Made by a program: the position numbers and the translations under genes. A stretch of 64,000 bases of DNA from Clostridia bacterium (GTDB lineage: Bacteria; Bacillota; Clostridia; Christensenellales; Christensenellaceae): contig JAFXKX010000001.1 in NCBI GenBank assembly GCA_017531505.1, forward strand, positions 1-64,000, written 5' to 3'. The notes beneath the pieces are model-generated. The model was given only the letters and a program-made list of their open reading frames with translations. It was not told the DNA's origin and did no database searches. This document shows, in pieces, positions 8,626 to 17,730 of this stretch; the stretch's first letter is position 1, and the number at the start of each line of letters is the position of its first letter.

Positions 8626-9999
8626 TCATTCTTTGATCTTTTGAGTGATCTCAGCAATGATATTCTGAAGTTCGGGGTCTTTTTCCATATCTTCGGAAAT
8701 CTTTTTATGTGCATGCAGCACTGTGGTATGGTTGGTAATACCGACACACTCGCCGATCTTCTGATTGGTAAGGTCGGTCAGAGTTTTCAGAAGATACATG
8801 ATAATCTGACGGGGATATGCAATATTGCGGCTCTTTGTCTTCATCATAATGGAATCTTCGGGAATATCGTAATATTCACACACGGTATGAATAACCATTT
8901 TGGGTGTGATCATACGGGAAGAAGGCGCGGTAAAGAAAGATCCCAGTGCGTTGATGGCTACGTTCAGTGTGATGGATGTCAGGCTGCTGTCCAGCTGTGC
9001 ACCTGCAATAACGCGTTTGAGTGCACCTTCCAGGTCACGGATATTGGAAGCTTCCTTGGAAGCAATATAGGTAAATACTTCATCATCGATTTCCAGTGTA
9101 CAACGGGTGAGTTCACGGATATACGGCGCTTTCTTTTTCAAAATAGCAACACGGGTCTCATAATCCGGCAGACCGATATCGGTGGTAAGTCCCCATTTGA
9201 AACGGGAAATCAGACGTTCTTCCAGTTTGGGGATTTCTTCCGGGGGTTTATCCGAGGATATAACGATCTGCTTATTTGCTTCCCGCAATGTATTAAAGGT
9301 ATGGAACAGTTCCTCCTGCGTCTCACGGGCACGGGAGATAAACTGAATGTCGTCGATCAGCAGCGCATCGGCACGACGGAATTTATTCCGGAAATCATCG
9401 GAGTTCTGACTCTGAATGGATTTGATAAATTCGTGGGTAAAGGATTCGGTCGTGATATAGATGATTTTTGCTGAGGGATTATTTTGCAGAATACGGTTGG
9501 CAATGGCATGCATCAAGTGTGTTTTTCCAAGACCGCTGCCGCCATAGATAAACAGCGGGTTATAGGCGATACCCGGATTATTGGCAACGGCAAGAGAAGC
9601 GGCATGGGCCATATTATTGGTTTTGCCGACAACGAATGTATCAAACGTATAGTACGGATTGAGCGCGATATCTCCCTGTACATTTGCCTGTCTGGGGCGG
9701 GAGAGCATACGGCTGTCCAACTCCTGCTGTGTCAGAAAGAATACCTCCATGGCCCGGTCATGCCCATGGGTCTCAAAATAGCAGGATTTCAAAGTCTGAT
9801 GAATCTGTTGTGCAAAACGGATTTCCACCTGTTCTTTGGAATTTTCGTCTTGTACTTTAAAAATATATTGTCCGTTTTCTTCATAAACGGGTTGTAATTT
9901 TTTGATATAGTTATCAAAAGGGATACTGTTGCCGCTGGGACCGTAAATCAGTTCCAGGCGTTTCAGCGCCGCTTCCCAAAGAACAGTAAAGGAATTCAT
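8626..9999 (-). CDS. dnaA: Chromosomal replication initiator DnaA
   Basis: AAA+ initiator that binds DnaA boxes and opens the origin. 457 residues from the ATG at 9999 (MNSFTVLWEA), chosen over an upstream GTG because TAGGAGTAAACTT precedes it. Domain I is residues 1-80. The ATPase has Walker A GGSGLGKT at 153-160 and Walker B LLIDDIQF at 213-220. The C-terminal domain IV carries the DnaA signature NHTTVLHAHKKI. DnaA-box clusters lie both upstream and downstream. Confidence 0.98.
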   Translation of the reverse strand: MNSFTVLWEAALKRLELIYGPSGNSIPFDNYIKKLQPVYEENGQYIFKVQDENSKEQVEIRFAQQIHQTLKSCYFETHGHDRAMEVFFLTQQELDSRMLSRPRQANVQGDIALNPYYTFDTFVVGKTNNMAHAASLAVANNPGIAYNPLFIYGGSGLGKTHLMHAIANRILQNNPSAKIIYITTESFTHEFIKSIQSQNSDDFRNKFRRADALLIDDIQFISRARETQEELFHTFNTLREANKQIVISSDKPPEEIPKLEERLISRFKWGLTTDIGLPDYETRVAILKKKAPYIRELTRCTLEIDDEVFTYIASKEASNIRDLEGALKRVIAGAQLDSSLTSITLNVAINALGSFFTAPSSRMITPKMVIHTVCEYYDIPEDSIMMKTKSRNIAYPRQIIMYLLKTLTDLTNQKIGECVGITNHTTVLHAHKKISEDMEKDPELQNIIAEITQKIKE

Positions 10000-10053
10000 A
10001 AGTTTACTCCTAAAAAACCGATAATTAACCATTGTAAGAATAGTTTGGATATT

Positions 10054-10082
10054 ATTATATCATAAAGAAAAAAATCATTGAA
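10054..10082 (-). promoter_or_regulatory. Candidate dnaA promoter
   Basis: On the minus strand TTCAAT (10077-10082), a 17-bp spacer and a perfect TATAAT (10054-10059), about 55 bp before the dnaA start. The -35 is weak. Confidence 0.45.
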
Positions 10083-10135
10083 GAGAAAGAATCGAATATT
10101 GCGAAGGAATATATAAGACTATATATATAGTAAGG

Positions 10136-10296
10136 TTATCCACAAAAATAAGAAAACTATCCACAAAGTGTGGATAACGATGATTTTTTGAAAAATCCCT
10201 TATATAAGGTCTAACGCAGATATTTATCAACATTTGCACTAAAAGTTATCCACAATTGTTGATAACTATTTTAAAATATATACATTCTGTTGATAA
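10136..10296. other. oriC: oriC, upstream of dnaA: DnaA-box cluster
   Basis: The spacer between dnaA and rpmH (10000-10559) holds at least seven DnaA boxes: TTATCCACA 10136-10144, CTATCCACA 10157-10165, TGTGGATAA 10169-10177, TTATCAACA 10224-10232, TTATCCACA 10246-10254, TGTTGATAA 10257-10265 and TGTTGATAA 10288-10296. Gene direction flips here: dnaA to gyrA run left, rpmH onward runs right, as expected at a bidirectional origin. The rest of the spacer is AT-rich and holds the dnaA and rpmH promoters. Confidence 0.9.
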
Positions 10297-10389
10297 CTTT
10301 TTTTCACGAATTTTTATAAAATTTATCGAAAGTTTGTGCGGATATTTTTCAGCGCTGATCAAAATAGGCATATCAGGGTGAAGAAACCG

Positions 10390-10417
10390 TTGAAAAAGCT
10401 GAAAATTGCGGTATAAT
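10390..10417 (+). promoter_or_regulatory. Candidate upstream rpmH promoter
   Basis: TTGAAA (10390-10395), a 16-bp spacer and a perfect TATAAT (10412-10417), upstream of a stronger promoter for the same gene. Confidence 0.5.
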
Positions 10418-10450
10418 ATAGCATTGACGATATATGGATTTGATTTTGTG

Positions 10451-10479
10451 TTGACATCAAAAATGTTTTTCTATATAAT
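10451..10479 (+). promoter_or_regulatory. rpmH promoter
   Basis: Perfect consensus: TTGACA (10451-10456), a 17-bp spacer and TATAAT (10474-10479), 80 bp before rpmH. It likely drives rpmH-rnpA-yidD-yidC-jag. Confidence 0.85.
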
Positions 10480-10559
10480 ATAGTCGTCTTTTTATCGAAA
10501 AAAAGTGGCTCACGCACTTTAAGATAAACAACAATTCACATTTTTGCGAGGTAATGATA

Positions 10560-10694
10560 ATGAAGAGAACTTTCCAGCCCAAAAAACGTCATCGCAGCAA
10601 AGTGCATGGCTTCCGTAAGCGCATGAAGACCCTTAACGGCCGTAACGTGCTCAAGCGCAGACGCAACAAAGGCAGAAAAAAACTGACAGCTTAG
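10560..10694 (+). CDS. rpmH: 50S ribosomal protein L34
   Basis: Very basic 44-residue ribosomal protein, normal L34 length. It starts [20 protein letters not shown], continues [20 protein letters not shown] and ends KLTA. It is too short for ordinary gene lists but is certain from sequence and from its conserved place beside rnpA next to the origin. GAGGTAATGATA before the ATG serves as the ribosome binding site. Strong consensus promoter upstream. Confidence 0.98.
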   Translation: MKRTFQPKKRHRSKVHGFRKRMKTLNGRNVLKRRRNKGRKKLTA

Positions 10695-10707
10695 TCTTAG
10701 TAGCTTG

Positions 10708-10737
10708 CAGGGCTGTATTTTTATAGGTACAGCCCTG
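10708..10737 (+). terminator. rpmH-rnpA intercistronic terminator or attenuator
   Basis: 10-bp stem CAGGGCTGTA/TACAGCCCTG with a 10-nt loop followed by TGCTTTTAA. The T-run is short, so partial termination that lowers rnpA relative to rpmH is likely. Confidence 0.55.
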
Positions 10738-10759
10738 TGCTTTTAATACGGGACGTATT

Positions 10760-11158
10760 GTGGAAGCAACAAGATTCGATAACACAAGAAAAAAACTTGT
10801 AACACTGAAAAAAAATAAAGAATTTACCTTTTTGTATCACAGGGGCAAATCCTGTTCTACCAAACTGATGGTACTGATTTATTTCAAAAACCGATACGGC
10901 GGTATGCGGAGTGGTTTTTCTGTCAGCAAAAAGGTGGGCAAAGCAGTGGTGCGCAATAAGGTGCGCCGGCGTCTGAAAGAATCAATGCGTGCTTTGCTAC
11001 AGGAAAACACGAGCCATGTTCATGCAAATATGATTTTTGTTGCAAGAACGCCGATCGTGCAGGCTTCCTATAGTCAAATAAAAAAGGATATGAAATATCT
11101 CATGAAAAAGGCAGGGCTTTTTGAGACGGAAACTGCCGATCAGGGTGAAACAAAGTGA
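10760..11158 (+). CDS. rnpA: Ribonuclease P protein component
   Basis: Basic protein subunit of RNase P, which trims the 5' leader of pre-tRNAs. 132 residues. The conserved core is visible: [16 protein letters not shown], then [20 protein letters not shown] and [10 protein letters not shown]; the RNR-type basic motif K-V-G-K-A-V-x-R-N-K-V-R-R binds RNA. The stop codon overlaps the yidD start (ATGA), indicating translational coupling. Confidence 0.96.
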   Translation: MEATRFDNTRKKLVTLKKNKEFTFLYHRGKSCSTKLMVLIYFKNRYGGMRSGFSVSKKVGKAVVRNKVRRRLKESMRALLQENTSHVHANMIFVARTPIVQASYSQIKKDMKYLMKKAGLFETETADQGETK

Positions 11159-11364
11159 AACGGATTATACTGTTTCTGATCCGTGTCTATCGGGAAGGAA
11201 TTTCACCGTATTTTCCCGGAAAGTGCAGATATACCCCCACTTGTTCGCAATACGCATACGAAGCCGTGAGCAAATACGGTGCGTTGAAGGGAAGCTGGCT
11301 GGCAATCAAACGGATTTGCAGATGCCATCCTTTTCATAAAGGTGGGTATGATCCTGTTCCATAA
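11155..11364 (+). CDS. yidD: Membrane protein insertion efficiency factor YidD
   Basis: 69-residue protein of the YidD family, thought to assist YidC-dependent membrane insertion. It shows the family core [20 protein letters not shown] with the two conserved Cys, then [23 protein letters not shown] with further Cys and the typical [13 protein letters not shown] end. Overlaps rnpA by 4 bp and precedes yidC by 20 bp, the conserved order. Confidence 0.96.
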   Translation: MKRIILFLIRVYREGISPYFPGKCRYTPTCSQYAYEAVSKYGALKGSWLAIKRICRCHPFHKGGYDPVP

Positions 11365-11384
11365 CATGAGAATTTGGAGGATAT

Positions 11385-12326
11385 ATGGGTTTTTTGAATG
11401 ATAACTTTATCGCCGATTTCTTTTTATTGGCGGTTCAATGGCTCTATCAGTTTTTGCAGGAGTACTCGCTGACAATCATTATTGTCGCATTGTTTGTAAG
11501 ATTGCTGACACTGCCTATGGATATAAAGCAGCGTGCCAACAGCAAAAAGATGGTGAAGATCGCTCCGGAAGTGGAAAGCCTGAAAAAGCGCTATGCCAAT
11601 AATCCGGATCAGATCAATATCCGTGTCAATAAATTGTACAAGGAACGCGGTATCAACCCTATGGCAGGCTGCCTGCCTATGATCCTGCAGATGGTGTTCC
11701 TGTTTGCTTTCTATGGCGCCCTGCAGAAGATCGCTACCAAAGAAACGATGTCTATCGTGCTGCGCGCAGCAGAAGACGGTGCTGCAAATGTACAGCTGAC
11801 CAAGTGGCTGTGGGTCAACAACCTGTGGCAGCCCGACTCCGGTATGGCAGGGGTTATGCCCAGTGCTGCAGAGTTCCTTTCGTTCCTGCAGAGCAATACC
11901 AATACCATCACACCTCAGACTATGGGGATCCTGCAGAGCAAAGGCCTTGTTCTGTTCAGTGAGGGCATCATGAGCGTCAATGAAGCGTCTTATAATGCTC
12001 TGACCGCAGGTATTATTTCCGCAAACGGTCTGACCGGTATGAATAACGGCTGGTTCATTTTGCCCGTACTTTCCGGCGGCAGTATGTTCCTGCAGCAGAT
12101 GATTTCCACAAAGCTGAATCCCAATCCTTCTATGGATCAGCAGATGGGTATGATGAAGATCATTTACCCGATCATCTCCTTTGTGATCTGTCTGAGCAGT
12201 AATACCATGTTTGCAATTTACTGGACCTTCACCAGTTTGTACAGCATTCTGGTAGATATGATCTTTAACATGATCTACCGGGCAAAGGAAAAGAAACAGA
12301 AGGCTGCTGTGCAAACGGCGCAGTGA
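11385..12326 (+). CDS. yidC: Membrane protein insertase YidC/OxaI
   Basis: Inserts membrane proteins alone or with SecYEG. 313 residues. TM segments are visible near 12-45 (FLLAVQWLYQFL and SLTIIIVALFVRLLTLP), 90-115, 220-240 and 265-295. The conserved cytoplasmic loop KYANNPDQINIRVNKLYKE lies between TM1 and TM2, and the Arg in ALFVRLLTLP is the hydrophilic-groove Arg. There is no clear lipobox. A basic Lys-rich tail (RAKEKKQK) helps ribosome contact. Confidence 0.95.
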   Translation: MGFLNDNFIADFFLLAVQWLYQFLQEYSLTIIIVALFVRLLTLPMDIKQRANSKKMVKIAPEVESLKKRYANNPDQINIRVNKLYKERGINPMAGCLPMILQMVFLFAFYGALQKIATKETMSIVLRAAEDGAANVQLTKWLWVNNLWQPDSGMAGVMPSAAEFLSFLQSNTNTITPQTMGILQSKGLVLFSEGIMSVNEASYNALTAGIISANGLTGMNNGWFILPVLSGGSMFLQQMISTKLNPNPSMDQQMGMMKIIYPIISFVICLSSNTMFAIYWTFTSLYSILVDMIFNMIYRAKEKKQKAAVQTAQ

Positions 12327-12347
12327 CACACAGAAAGGAAAAGATTC

Positions 12348-12995
12348 ATGACGAATACGGCATGTGATAAAGCCCTCGAAGCAAAGGGCAAAACCGTAGA
12401 AGAAGCGATTTTTAACGGCCTTGAACTGATGGGTCTGGGGATCGATCAGGTACATGTAGATATCCTTCAGGAAGCAAAAGGTTTCCTGGGTCTCGGCAAA
12501 TCTGTTACTGTACGGTTGACGAAGAAATCCAACGGTGCAGATAAGGCAGAGGAATTTTTGGATGGCTTGTTTGCAAAGATGGGCCTTACAGCCCGCGCTC
12601 ATGCGGAAGAAACAGAAGACAGCATCAATATCAATATTGATGGAGATTCTACCGGTGTGCTGATCGGCCGCCGCGGTGAGACGCTGGACAGTATCCAGTA
12701 TCTGACCAGCCTGGTGATCAATAAAGATACCGAAGGCTACAAGCGTATTTTCATCGACACTGAAAACTACCGCAAGAAGAGAGAAGAAACGCTGGTAAAT
12801 CTGGCAAACCGCATTGCCGGCAAGGTAGCAAAGACCGGCCGCCGTGTGGTATTGGAGCCTATGAATCCTTATGAGCGCCGGATCCTGCACGCTACACTGC
12901 ACGATCATCCGTCGGTCAGCACGGTATCTGAAGGTGAAGAGCCTTACAGACGCGTTATCATCAAAAAGAAGCGCAGCGGAAACAACAATAAATAA
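12348..12995 (+). CDS. jag: RNA-binding protein Jag/KhpB (Jag_N, KH, R3H)
   Basis: 215 residues. Residues 1-55 are a Jag_N domain (KTVEEAIFNGLELMGLGIDQVHVD). The middle is a KH domain with GVLIGRRGETLDSIQYLTSL. The C-terminal R3H domain has RIAGKVAKTGRRVVLEPMNP then RRILHATLHDHPSVSTVSEG. Proteins of this type bind many mRNAs and affect cell elongation with KhpA (known for streptococci). Follows yidC by 21 bp, the conserved arrangement. Confidence 0.95.
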   Translation: MTNTACDKALEAKGKTVEEAIFNGLELMGLGIDQVHVDILQEAKGFLGLGKSVTVRLTKKSNGADKAEEFLDGLFAKMGLTARAHAEETEDSININIDGDSTGVLIGRRGETLDSIQYLTSLVINKDTEGYKRIFIDTENYRKKREETLVNLANRIAGKVAKTGRRVVLEPMNPYERRILHATLHDHPSVSTVSEGEEPYRRVIIKKKRSGNNNK

Positions 12996-13002
12996 GTAAA
13001 GG

Positions 13003-13030
13003 AAAAAGGGCTGAAATAATGCCCTTTTTT
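13003..13030 (+). terminator. Terminator between jag and mnmE
   Basis: Stem AAAAAGGGC/GCCCTTTTT with a 9-nt loop and T-run, ending only about 12 bp before the mnmE start codon. There is no room for a promoter between, so it may act as an attenuator of mnmE-mnmG-rsmG. Confidence 0.65.
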
Positions 13031-13041
13031 GGAATCTAAAA

Positions 13042-14418
13042 ATGATTGGTCAGAATGATACCATTTGTGCACAGGCAACGGCAGCGGGAAACGGCGGTAT
13101 CGCCATTCTCCGTATCAGCGGACCGCGTGCATTGGAAATCGCCGGACAGGTGTTTTTCACAAAAAAACAGAGAAAAACCTTCAAGCCTCGCTATATGTAT
13201 CTGGGTGAAGTGCGCAGTCAGGATACCTTGATCGACGGTGCACTTGGTGTGTATTTCAAAGCACCGCATTCCTATACGGGAGAAGATGTATTTGAATTGC
13301 ACTGTCATGGCGGCGTGATGGCAGCAAAGCAGACATTGGAGTTGCTTATGCAGCACGGTGCGCGTCCCGCACAACCGGGCGAATTCACAAAGCGTGCCTT
13401 TTTACACGGAAAAATGGATATTTCCGCAGCGGAAGCGGTGGCCGATCAGATCGGTGCATTGTCGGAAAAGGGTGCACAAATGGCAGCACGGCAAATGCAG
13501 GGCGAGTTGGCCAACAGCATTTTGGATATGCAGCGTACGCTGACGGATATTTTGGCGGAAATGGAAGCAGGGATCGAATACCCTGAGGATGATCTGGAAT
13601 TGCAGATCGCAGGGGACGCATTGCCGCAGCTGCACGCATTGTATGCACGGATCGCAGCGCTGCACGGCAGTTTCCGTCAGGGAAAACTGATCAGGGAAGG
13701 GATCCGCGTGGCTCTGGCAGGACGCCCGAATGTCGGAAAATCTTCGCTGCTCAATGCCATTTTCGGAGAAGACCGCGCCATTGTCAGCAATATCCCGGGA
13801 ACGACCCGCGATGTAATTTCCGAACACTATATGCTGAACTCTTTGCCAATCATGTTTCTGGATACGGCGGGCGTACGTGATACAAGAGATGTGATAGAAC
13901 GTATCGGTGTGGAGCGTACCCATCAGGCAATCGACAGTGCTGCGGTGGTGGTACTGGTTTTGGATAGTTCCGAGAGTCTGCAGCAGGAAGACGAGCAGGT
14001 ATATGCCTATGCAAAGCAGACAGGTGCACCTGTTCTTATTGCACTCAATAAGGCGGATCTGCAAGTAAAACTGACAAAGGAACAGGTAGAGAAAAACTTT
14101 GACGCGCCGGTGATCGAGATCGCAGCATTGCACAGAACCGGTATCGATCTGTTACTGGAAACATTGTATCAGATGGCGGTAGGTGATCAGGGGCTGCAGG
14201 AAGGCATGGTTATCACCAACAGCCGTCATGCGTTTTCTCTGCAATGTGCGCTGCAGTCGCTGCAGGACGGTATTGCAGCGTTGGAAGCAGGCATCGATCT
14301 GGATTGCGCGTCTATCGATCTGCACGACGCATGGCGGTACTTGGGAGAGATTACGGGGCAGACCCTGGATGAACAGATAATCGATCGGATTTTTGAGAAG
14401 TTCTGTCTCGGAAAATGA
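13042..14418 (+). CDS. mnmE: tRNA uridine-5-carboxymethylaminomethyl(34) synthesis GTPase MnmE
   Basis: GTPase that with MnmG builds the cmnm5 group on wobble uridine 34 of certain tRNAs. 458 residues. The N-terminal formyl-THF-binding domain includes NDTICAQATA and GEFTKRAFLHGKMD. The G domain has Walker A GRPNVGKSS at 227-235, the GTTRD switch near 253, DTAG at 274-277 and NKAD further on. It ends with the conserved FCLGK, whose Cys is needed for activity. Next gene is its partner mnmG, 21 bp away. Confidence 0.97.
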   Translation: MIGQNDTICAQATAAGNGGIAILRISGPRALEIAGQVFFTKKQRKTFKPRYMYLGEVRSQDTLIDGALGVYFKAPHSYTGEDVFELHCHGGVMAAKQTLELLMQHGARPAQPGEFTKRAFLHGKMDISAAEAVADQIGALSEKGAQMAARQMQGELANSILDMQRTLTDILAEMEAGIEYPEDDLELQIAGDALPQLHALYARIAALHGSFRQGKLIREGIRVALAGRPNVGKSSLLNAIFGEDRAIVSNIPGTTRDVISEHYMLNSLPIMFLDTAGVRDTRDVIERIGVERTHQAIDSAAVVVLVLDSSESLQQEDEQVYAYAKQTGAPVLIALNKADLQVKLTKEQVEKNFDAPVIEIAALHRTGIDLLLETLYQMAVGDQGLQEGMVITNSRHAFSLQCALQSLQDGIAALEAGIDLDCASIDLHDAWRYLGEITGQTLDEQIIDRIFEKFCLGK

Positions 14419-14439
14419 TCGGTAACAGAGGAAATGTTT

Positions 14440-16308
14440 ATGAATTATTATGATGGCGGAAAATATGATGTGATCGTGGTCGGCGGTGGCCATGCGGGTA
14501 TAGAGGCTGCATTGGCCGGTGCCCGTATGGGAAAGAAGACTTTGCTCATGACACTCAATCCGGACAGTATCGGTCTGATGCCCTGCAACCCGTCTATCGG
14601 CGGTACGGCAAAAGGTCATCTGGTAAGAGAAATCGATGCATTGGGCGGACAGATGGGTCTGGCGATCGACGCAACATTTATACAGATCAAAATGCTGAAT
14701 ACCGGTAAAGGTCCGGCAGTACATTCTTTGCGTGCACAGGCAGATAAGAAACAGTACCAGACATATATGAAGCAGGTATTGGAAAATACCGATCTGCTGG
14801 AAGTACGGATGGGTGAAGTGACGGACCTGTGTGTGGAAAACGGCAAAGTGACTGCAGTATATACGGCGTGCGGTGCAAAACTGCATTGCGGTGCAGTGGT
14901 ATTGGCGACCGGTGTTTACCTGAAGGGTAAAGTGATCATTGGCGAGTTTTCGCAGGAAAGCGGCCCGGCAGGTTTGATGGGCGCCAATCATTTGAGTGGT
15001 GCCATGACCAGACTGGGTATGGAACTGCAGCGGTTCAAGACGGGTACACCTGCCCGTGTAGATGCCCGCAGCCTGGACTTTTCCAAGATGACTCCTCAGT
15101 ACGGTGATGAGCGCATCATCCCCTTCTCTTTTATGAGCGGAAAGATCGAGCGTGAGCAGGTGCCGTGCTATTTGACATACACCAATGAAAAGACCCACGC
15201 CATCATTCGTGAGAACATCCATAGAAGCCCGTTGTTCAGCGGACAGATCAAAGGCACAGGCCCCAGATATTGTCCCTCGATTGAAGATAAAGTGGTAAAA
15301 TTCCCGGATCGTGAACGCCATCAGCTGTTTATCGAGCCGGAAGGTCTGTCTACACGGGAAATGTATGTACAGGGTATGTCGTCCAGCTTGCCGGAAGAGG
15401 TACAGATCGCTTTTTACCGCACCATTCCCGGTATGGAGAATGTACGGTTTACAAGAACTGCCTACGCGATCGAATATGACTGTATCGATCCGCTGCAACT
15501 GAAACTGAATCTGGAGTACAAGCATATTGGCGGTCTGTTCTTTGCAGGGCAGATCAATGGTTCCTCCGGTTATGAGGAAGCGGGTGCACAGGGTATCATT
15601 GCAGGTATCAACGCAGTACGTTACCTCCAGCAGGAACCACCCATGATACTGGGCAGAGATCAGGCATACGCAGGCGTATTGGTAGATGATCTGGTCACAA
15701 AGGGAACCAGAGAACCTTATCGTATGATGACATCCCGTGCGGAATACCGCCTCTTGCTGCGTCAGGATAATGCCGATGCCCGTCTTTGCCGGATCGGCAG
15801 AGAGATGGGTTTGGTCGATGATGCCCGTTATGATCGCTTTATGTATAAAATGGACGCCATCAGACGCTTTAAGGAACGGCTGGAGCAAACACCTGCAAAA
15901 GCACATATGTCCCGGGCACTGACGGGGACAGACCCCAGCGGTCCTCAGAAACTGGCTGATATTCTCAAACGGCCGGGCGTAAAGGCAGCAGATGTCCTGC
16001 CCTATATCGGCGTGGAAGAATTACCGGATGAAGAGATCCTGGACAGCCTGGAGACAGAGGTAAAGTACGAAGGGTATATCGATAAGCAGGTACGGCAGGT
16101 AGAACAGTTCCGCAGCCTGGAAAACCGTCGCCTCCCTCAGGGGTTTGATTATCACAGCATCAGCGGTCTGCGTATCGAAGCACGTATGAAGCTGCAGGCG
16201 GCACAACCCGAGAATATCGGACAGGCAGCCCGTATCTCCGGCGTATCTCCGGCAGATATCTCTGTCTTGTTGGTTTATTTTGAAAAAGACGCTGCAACCA
16301 AAGCGTAA
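14440..16308 (+). CDS. mnmG: tRNA uridine-5-carboxymethylaminomethyl(34) synthesis enzyme MnmG
   Basis: FAD enzyme, partner of MnmE. 622 residues. I chose the ATG at 14440, not the one at 14434, because AGAGGA then has a 7-nt gap. FAD-binding [12 protein letters not shown] is at 13-24, and the family motif [20 protein letters not shown] follows near 50. GTPARVD and the second nucleotide region [12 protein letters not shown] are present, and the C-terminal helical domain ends in the [16 protein letters not shown]-type motif. Between mnmE and rsmG as in most Firmicutes. Confidence 0.97.
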   Translation: MNYYDGGKYDVIVVGGGHAGIEAALAGARMGKKTLLMTLNPDSIGLMPCNPSIGGTAKGHLVREIDALGGQMGLAIDATFIQIKMLNTGKGPAVHSLRAQADKKQYQTYMKQVLENTDLLEVRMGEVTDLCVENGKVTAVYTACGAKLHCGAVVLATGVYLKGKVIIGEFSQESGPAGLMGANHLSGAMTRLGMELQRFKTGTPARVDARSLDFSKMTPQYGDERIIPFSFMSGKIEREQVPCYLTYTNEKTHAIIRENIHRSPLFSGQIKGTGPRYCPSIEDKVVKFPDRERHQLFIEPEGLSTREMYVQGMSSSLPEEVQIAFYRTIPGMENVRFTRTAYAIEYDCIDPLQLKLNLEYKHIGGLFFAGQINGSSGYEEAGAQGIIAGINAVRYLQQEPPMILGRDQAYAGVLVDDLVTKGTREPYRMMTSRAEYRLLLRQDNADARLCRIGREMGLVDDARYDRFMYKMDAIRRFKERLEQTPAKAHMSRALTGTDPSGPQKLADILKRPGVKAADVLPYIGVEELPDEEILDSLETEVKYEGYIDKQVRQVEQFRSLENRRLPQGFDYHSISGLRIEARMKLQAAQPENIGQAARISGVSPADISVLLVYFEKDAATKA

Positions 16309-16320
16309 GAGAGGATCGTT

Positions 16321-17010
16321 ATGGAATTATATACTTGTCTGACAGCGCAGGGCATAGCGCCGGATGCTGCGAGAAAAATGGAAGAATATGGTAACGCCGT
16401 AGCAGAAGCCAATGAAAAGTTTAATCTGACGCGTATTCTTTCCCCTGAAGACATGGCAAAGAGCCATTTTGTAGACTCGATCGATGCGGCAAGAAAGGGA
16501 TATTTTGCAGAGGCAAAAACAGTCATTGACATCGGTACCGGTGCCGGATTCCCCGGGGTACCGTTGGCGATCTATCTGCCCCAAGTGCAAGTTACCGTAA
16601 TGGATTCTTCTGAGAAGAAAACAAACTTTATTCGTGAGAGTTGTGAAAAACTGAATATACCGGTGCAGGTCGTATGCGGACGCAGCGAAGAACTGGCAAG
16701 GGAACCTCAATATTTCCAAAAGTTTGATATTGCCGTTGCGCGTGCGGTGGCGCGACTGAATGTATTGCTGGAACTGGTGGCACCTTATGTAAAGATGGGC
16801 GGACACTTTTTGGCGTACAAAGGCAGCAGCGCATTGGAAGAAGTGGAAGAAGCGCAGAGTGCAGCAGAAAAACTGGGTATGGAACTGGTGGAAGTGGTTT
16901 CTGCCGGCCCCGAGGATACCAGGCATATGTTGGCAGTCTATCGCCGCGTGAAAGATACGCCTGCAAAATTGCCGAGAAAATACGGTAAGATTAAAAAGAA
17001 TCCGCTTTGA
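16321..17010 (+). CDS. rsmG: 16S rRNA (guanine-N7) methyltransferase RsmG
   Basis: SAM-dependent methyltransferase that modifies G527 (E. coli numbering) of 16S rRNA; loss gives low-level streptomycin resistance in other bacteria. 229 residues. The SAM-binding motif DIGTGAGFPG is at 70-79, after NLTRILSPEDMAKSHFVDS. VARAVARLNVLLEL and the C-terminal basic KLPRKYGKIKKNPL are typical. 12 bp after mnmG; followed by a terminator. Confidence 0.97.
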   Translation: MELYTCLTAQGIAPDAARKMEEYGNAVAEANEKFNLTRILSPEDMAKSHFVDSIDAARKGYFAEAKTVIDIGTGAGFPGVPLAIYLPQVQVTVMDSSEKKTNFIRESCEKLNIPVQVVCGRSEELAREPQYFQKFDIAVARAVARLNVLLELVAPYVKMGGHFLAYKGSSALEEVEEAQSAAEKLGMELVEVVSAGPEDTRHMLAVYRRVKDTPAKLPRKYGKIKKNPL

Positions 17011-17034
17011 TATGCATATATGGGAAAACAGACA

Positions 17035-17061
17035 ACACAGTCGACGATCGGTCGGCTGTGT
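17035..17061 (+). terminator. rsmG terminator
   Basis: 11-bp stem ACACAGTCGAC/GTCGGCTGTGT (two G-T pairs) with a 5-nt loop followed by TTTTGTTT. Confidence 0.8.
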
Positions 17062-17067
17062 TTTTGT

Positions 17068-17448
17068 TTACGGCGAAAGTGCAGCCAGCAAGTCGCAAAA
17101 CTGTTGCTGTGTCGGCGCCTGCTGCGGGGCATATAACATACAGCAGCCATATAGCCACTCGAGCGTCCGGCGCCGGGCGGGACCGGGTAATGCCGTAAAC
17201 ATAGTAAGCAAAAAAGGGAATACAGGGGTATCTGTCGTATCCTCCGGAAACAGTGCGGAAATCAGCTGAAAGAAATCAAGACGATAAAATTCACAAAGTT
17301 TATACAGCGATAGGATGTTGGGCACAGATCTTCCGTGCTCATAATTGCCGATGGTACTGCGGCGCACTCCCAATCTCTGAGCGGCCTGCTCTTGCGTGAG
17401 ACCTGCGTGCTGCCGCGCCCGGCGAAGAAGCGTATGTAAAGTCTGCAT
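17068..17448 (-). CDS. XRE-family DNA-binding regulator
   Basis: 126 residues. Residues about 5-58 form an HTH_3/XRE domain: LLRRARQHAGLTQEQAAQRL, then GVRRSTIGNYEHGRSVPNIL. The remaining part (DFFQLISALFPEDT..., Cys-rich WLYGCCMLYAP) has no recognised motif. The start has a near-ideal AAAGGAGGT. It is convergent with rsmG and divergent from the noc-like gene with a 282-bp gap, so it may regulate itself or the partition genes; no target is proven. Confidence 0.85.
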   Translation of the reverse strand: MQTLHTLLRRARQHAGLTQEQAAQRLGVRRSTIGNYEHGRSVPNILSLYKLCEFYRLDFFQLISALFPEDTTDTPVFPFLLTMFTALPGPARRRTLEWLYGCCMLYAPQQAPTQQQFCDLLAALSP

Positions 17449-17482
17449 ATGGTACCTCCTTTGGATAAGTCGAGTTTATCAC

Positions 17483-17559
17483 ACATTTCTTTGTTTTTTG
17501 TAAAGACGACAAATCTTTGCACATTTCGTATGTAAAAGACAATTTTTTATACATTTCAT
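17483..17559. promoter_or_regulatory. Repeated ACATTTC motif between XRE gene and noc
   Basis: ACATTTC occurs at 17483-17489, 17521-17527 and 17551-17557, the last two within longer similar blocks beginning AAAGAC (17503 and 17535). Direct repeats beside an XRE gene are candidate operator sites. Elsewhere in this 282-bp spacer I see only AT-rich sequence and no strong promoter. Confidence 0.3.
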
Positions 17560-17730
17560 CGATTGACGAAGGGATGACTTTGCCTCAGAATAATGGCAGA
17601 ACATATCGAAAAATGCTTTTATATACGACTTTTGCCGAATAAGTACTGCTTTTGAAAGTCGTGCAGGAAATATTTCCGCAAAAGAGAATTTTAAGCGTAT
17701 AAAACTTTACAAAAGAAGGATGGAACATCT

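Noticed and set aside
11424-12908. 494-codon minus-strand open frame
   Set aside because: Antisense to yidC and jag, both certain; no ribosome binding site or domain.
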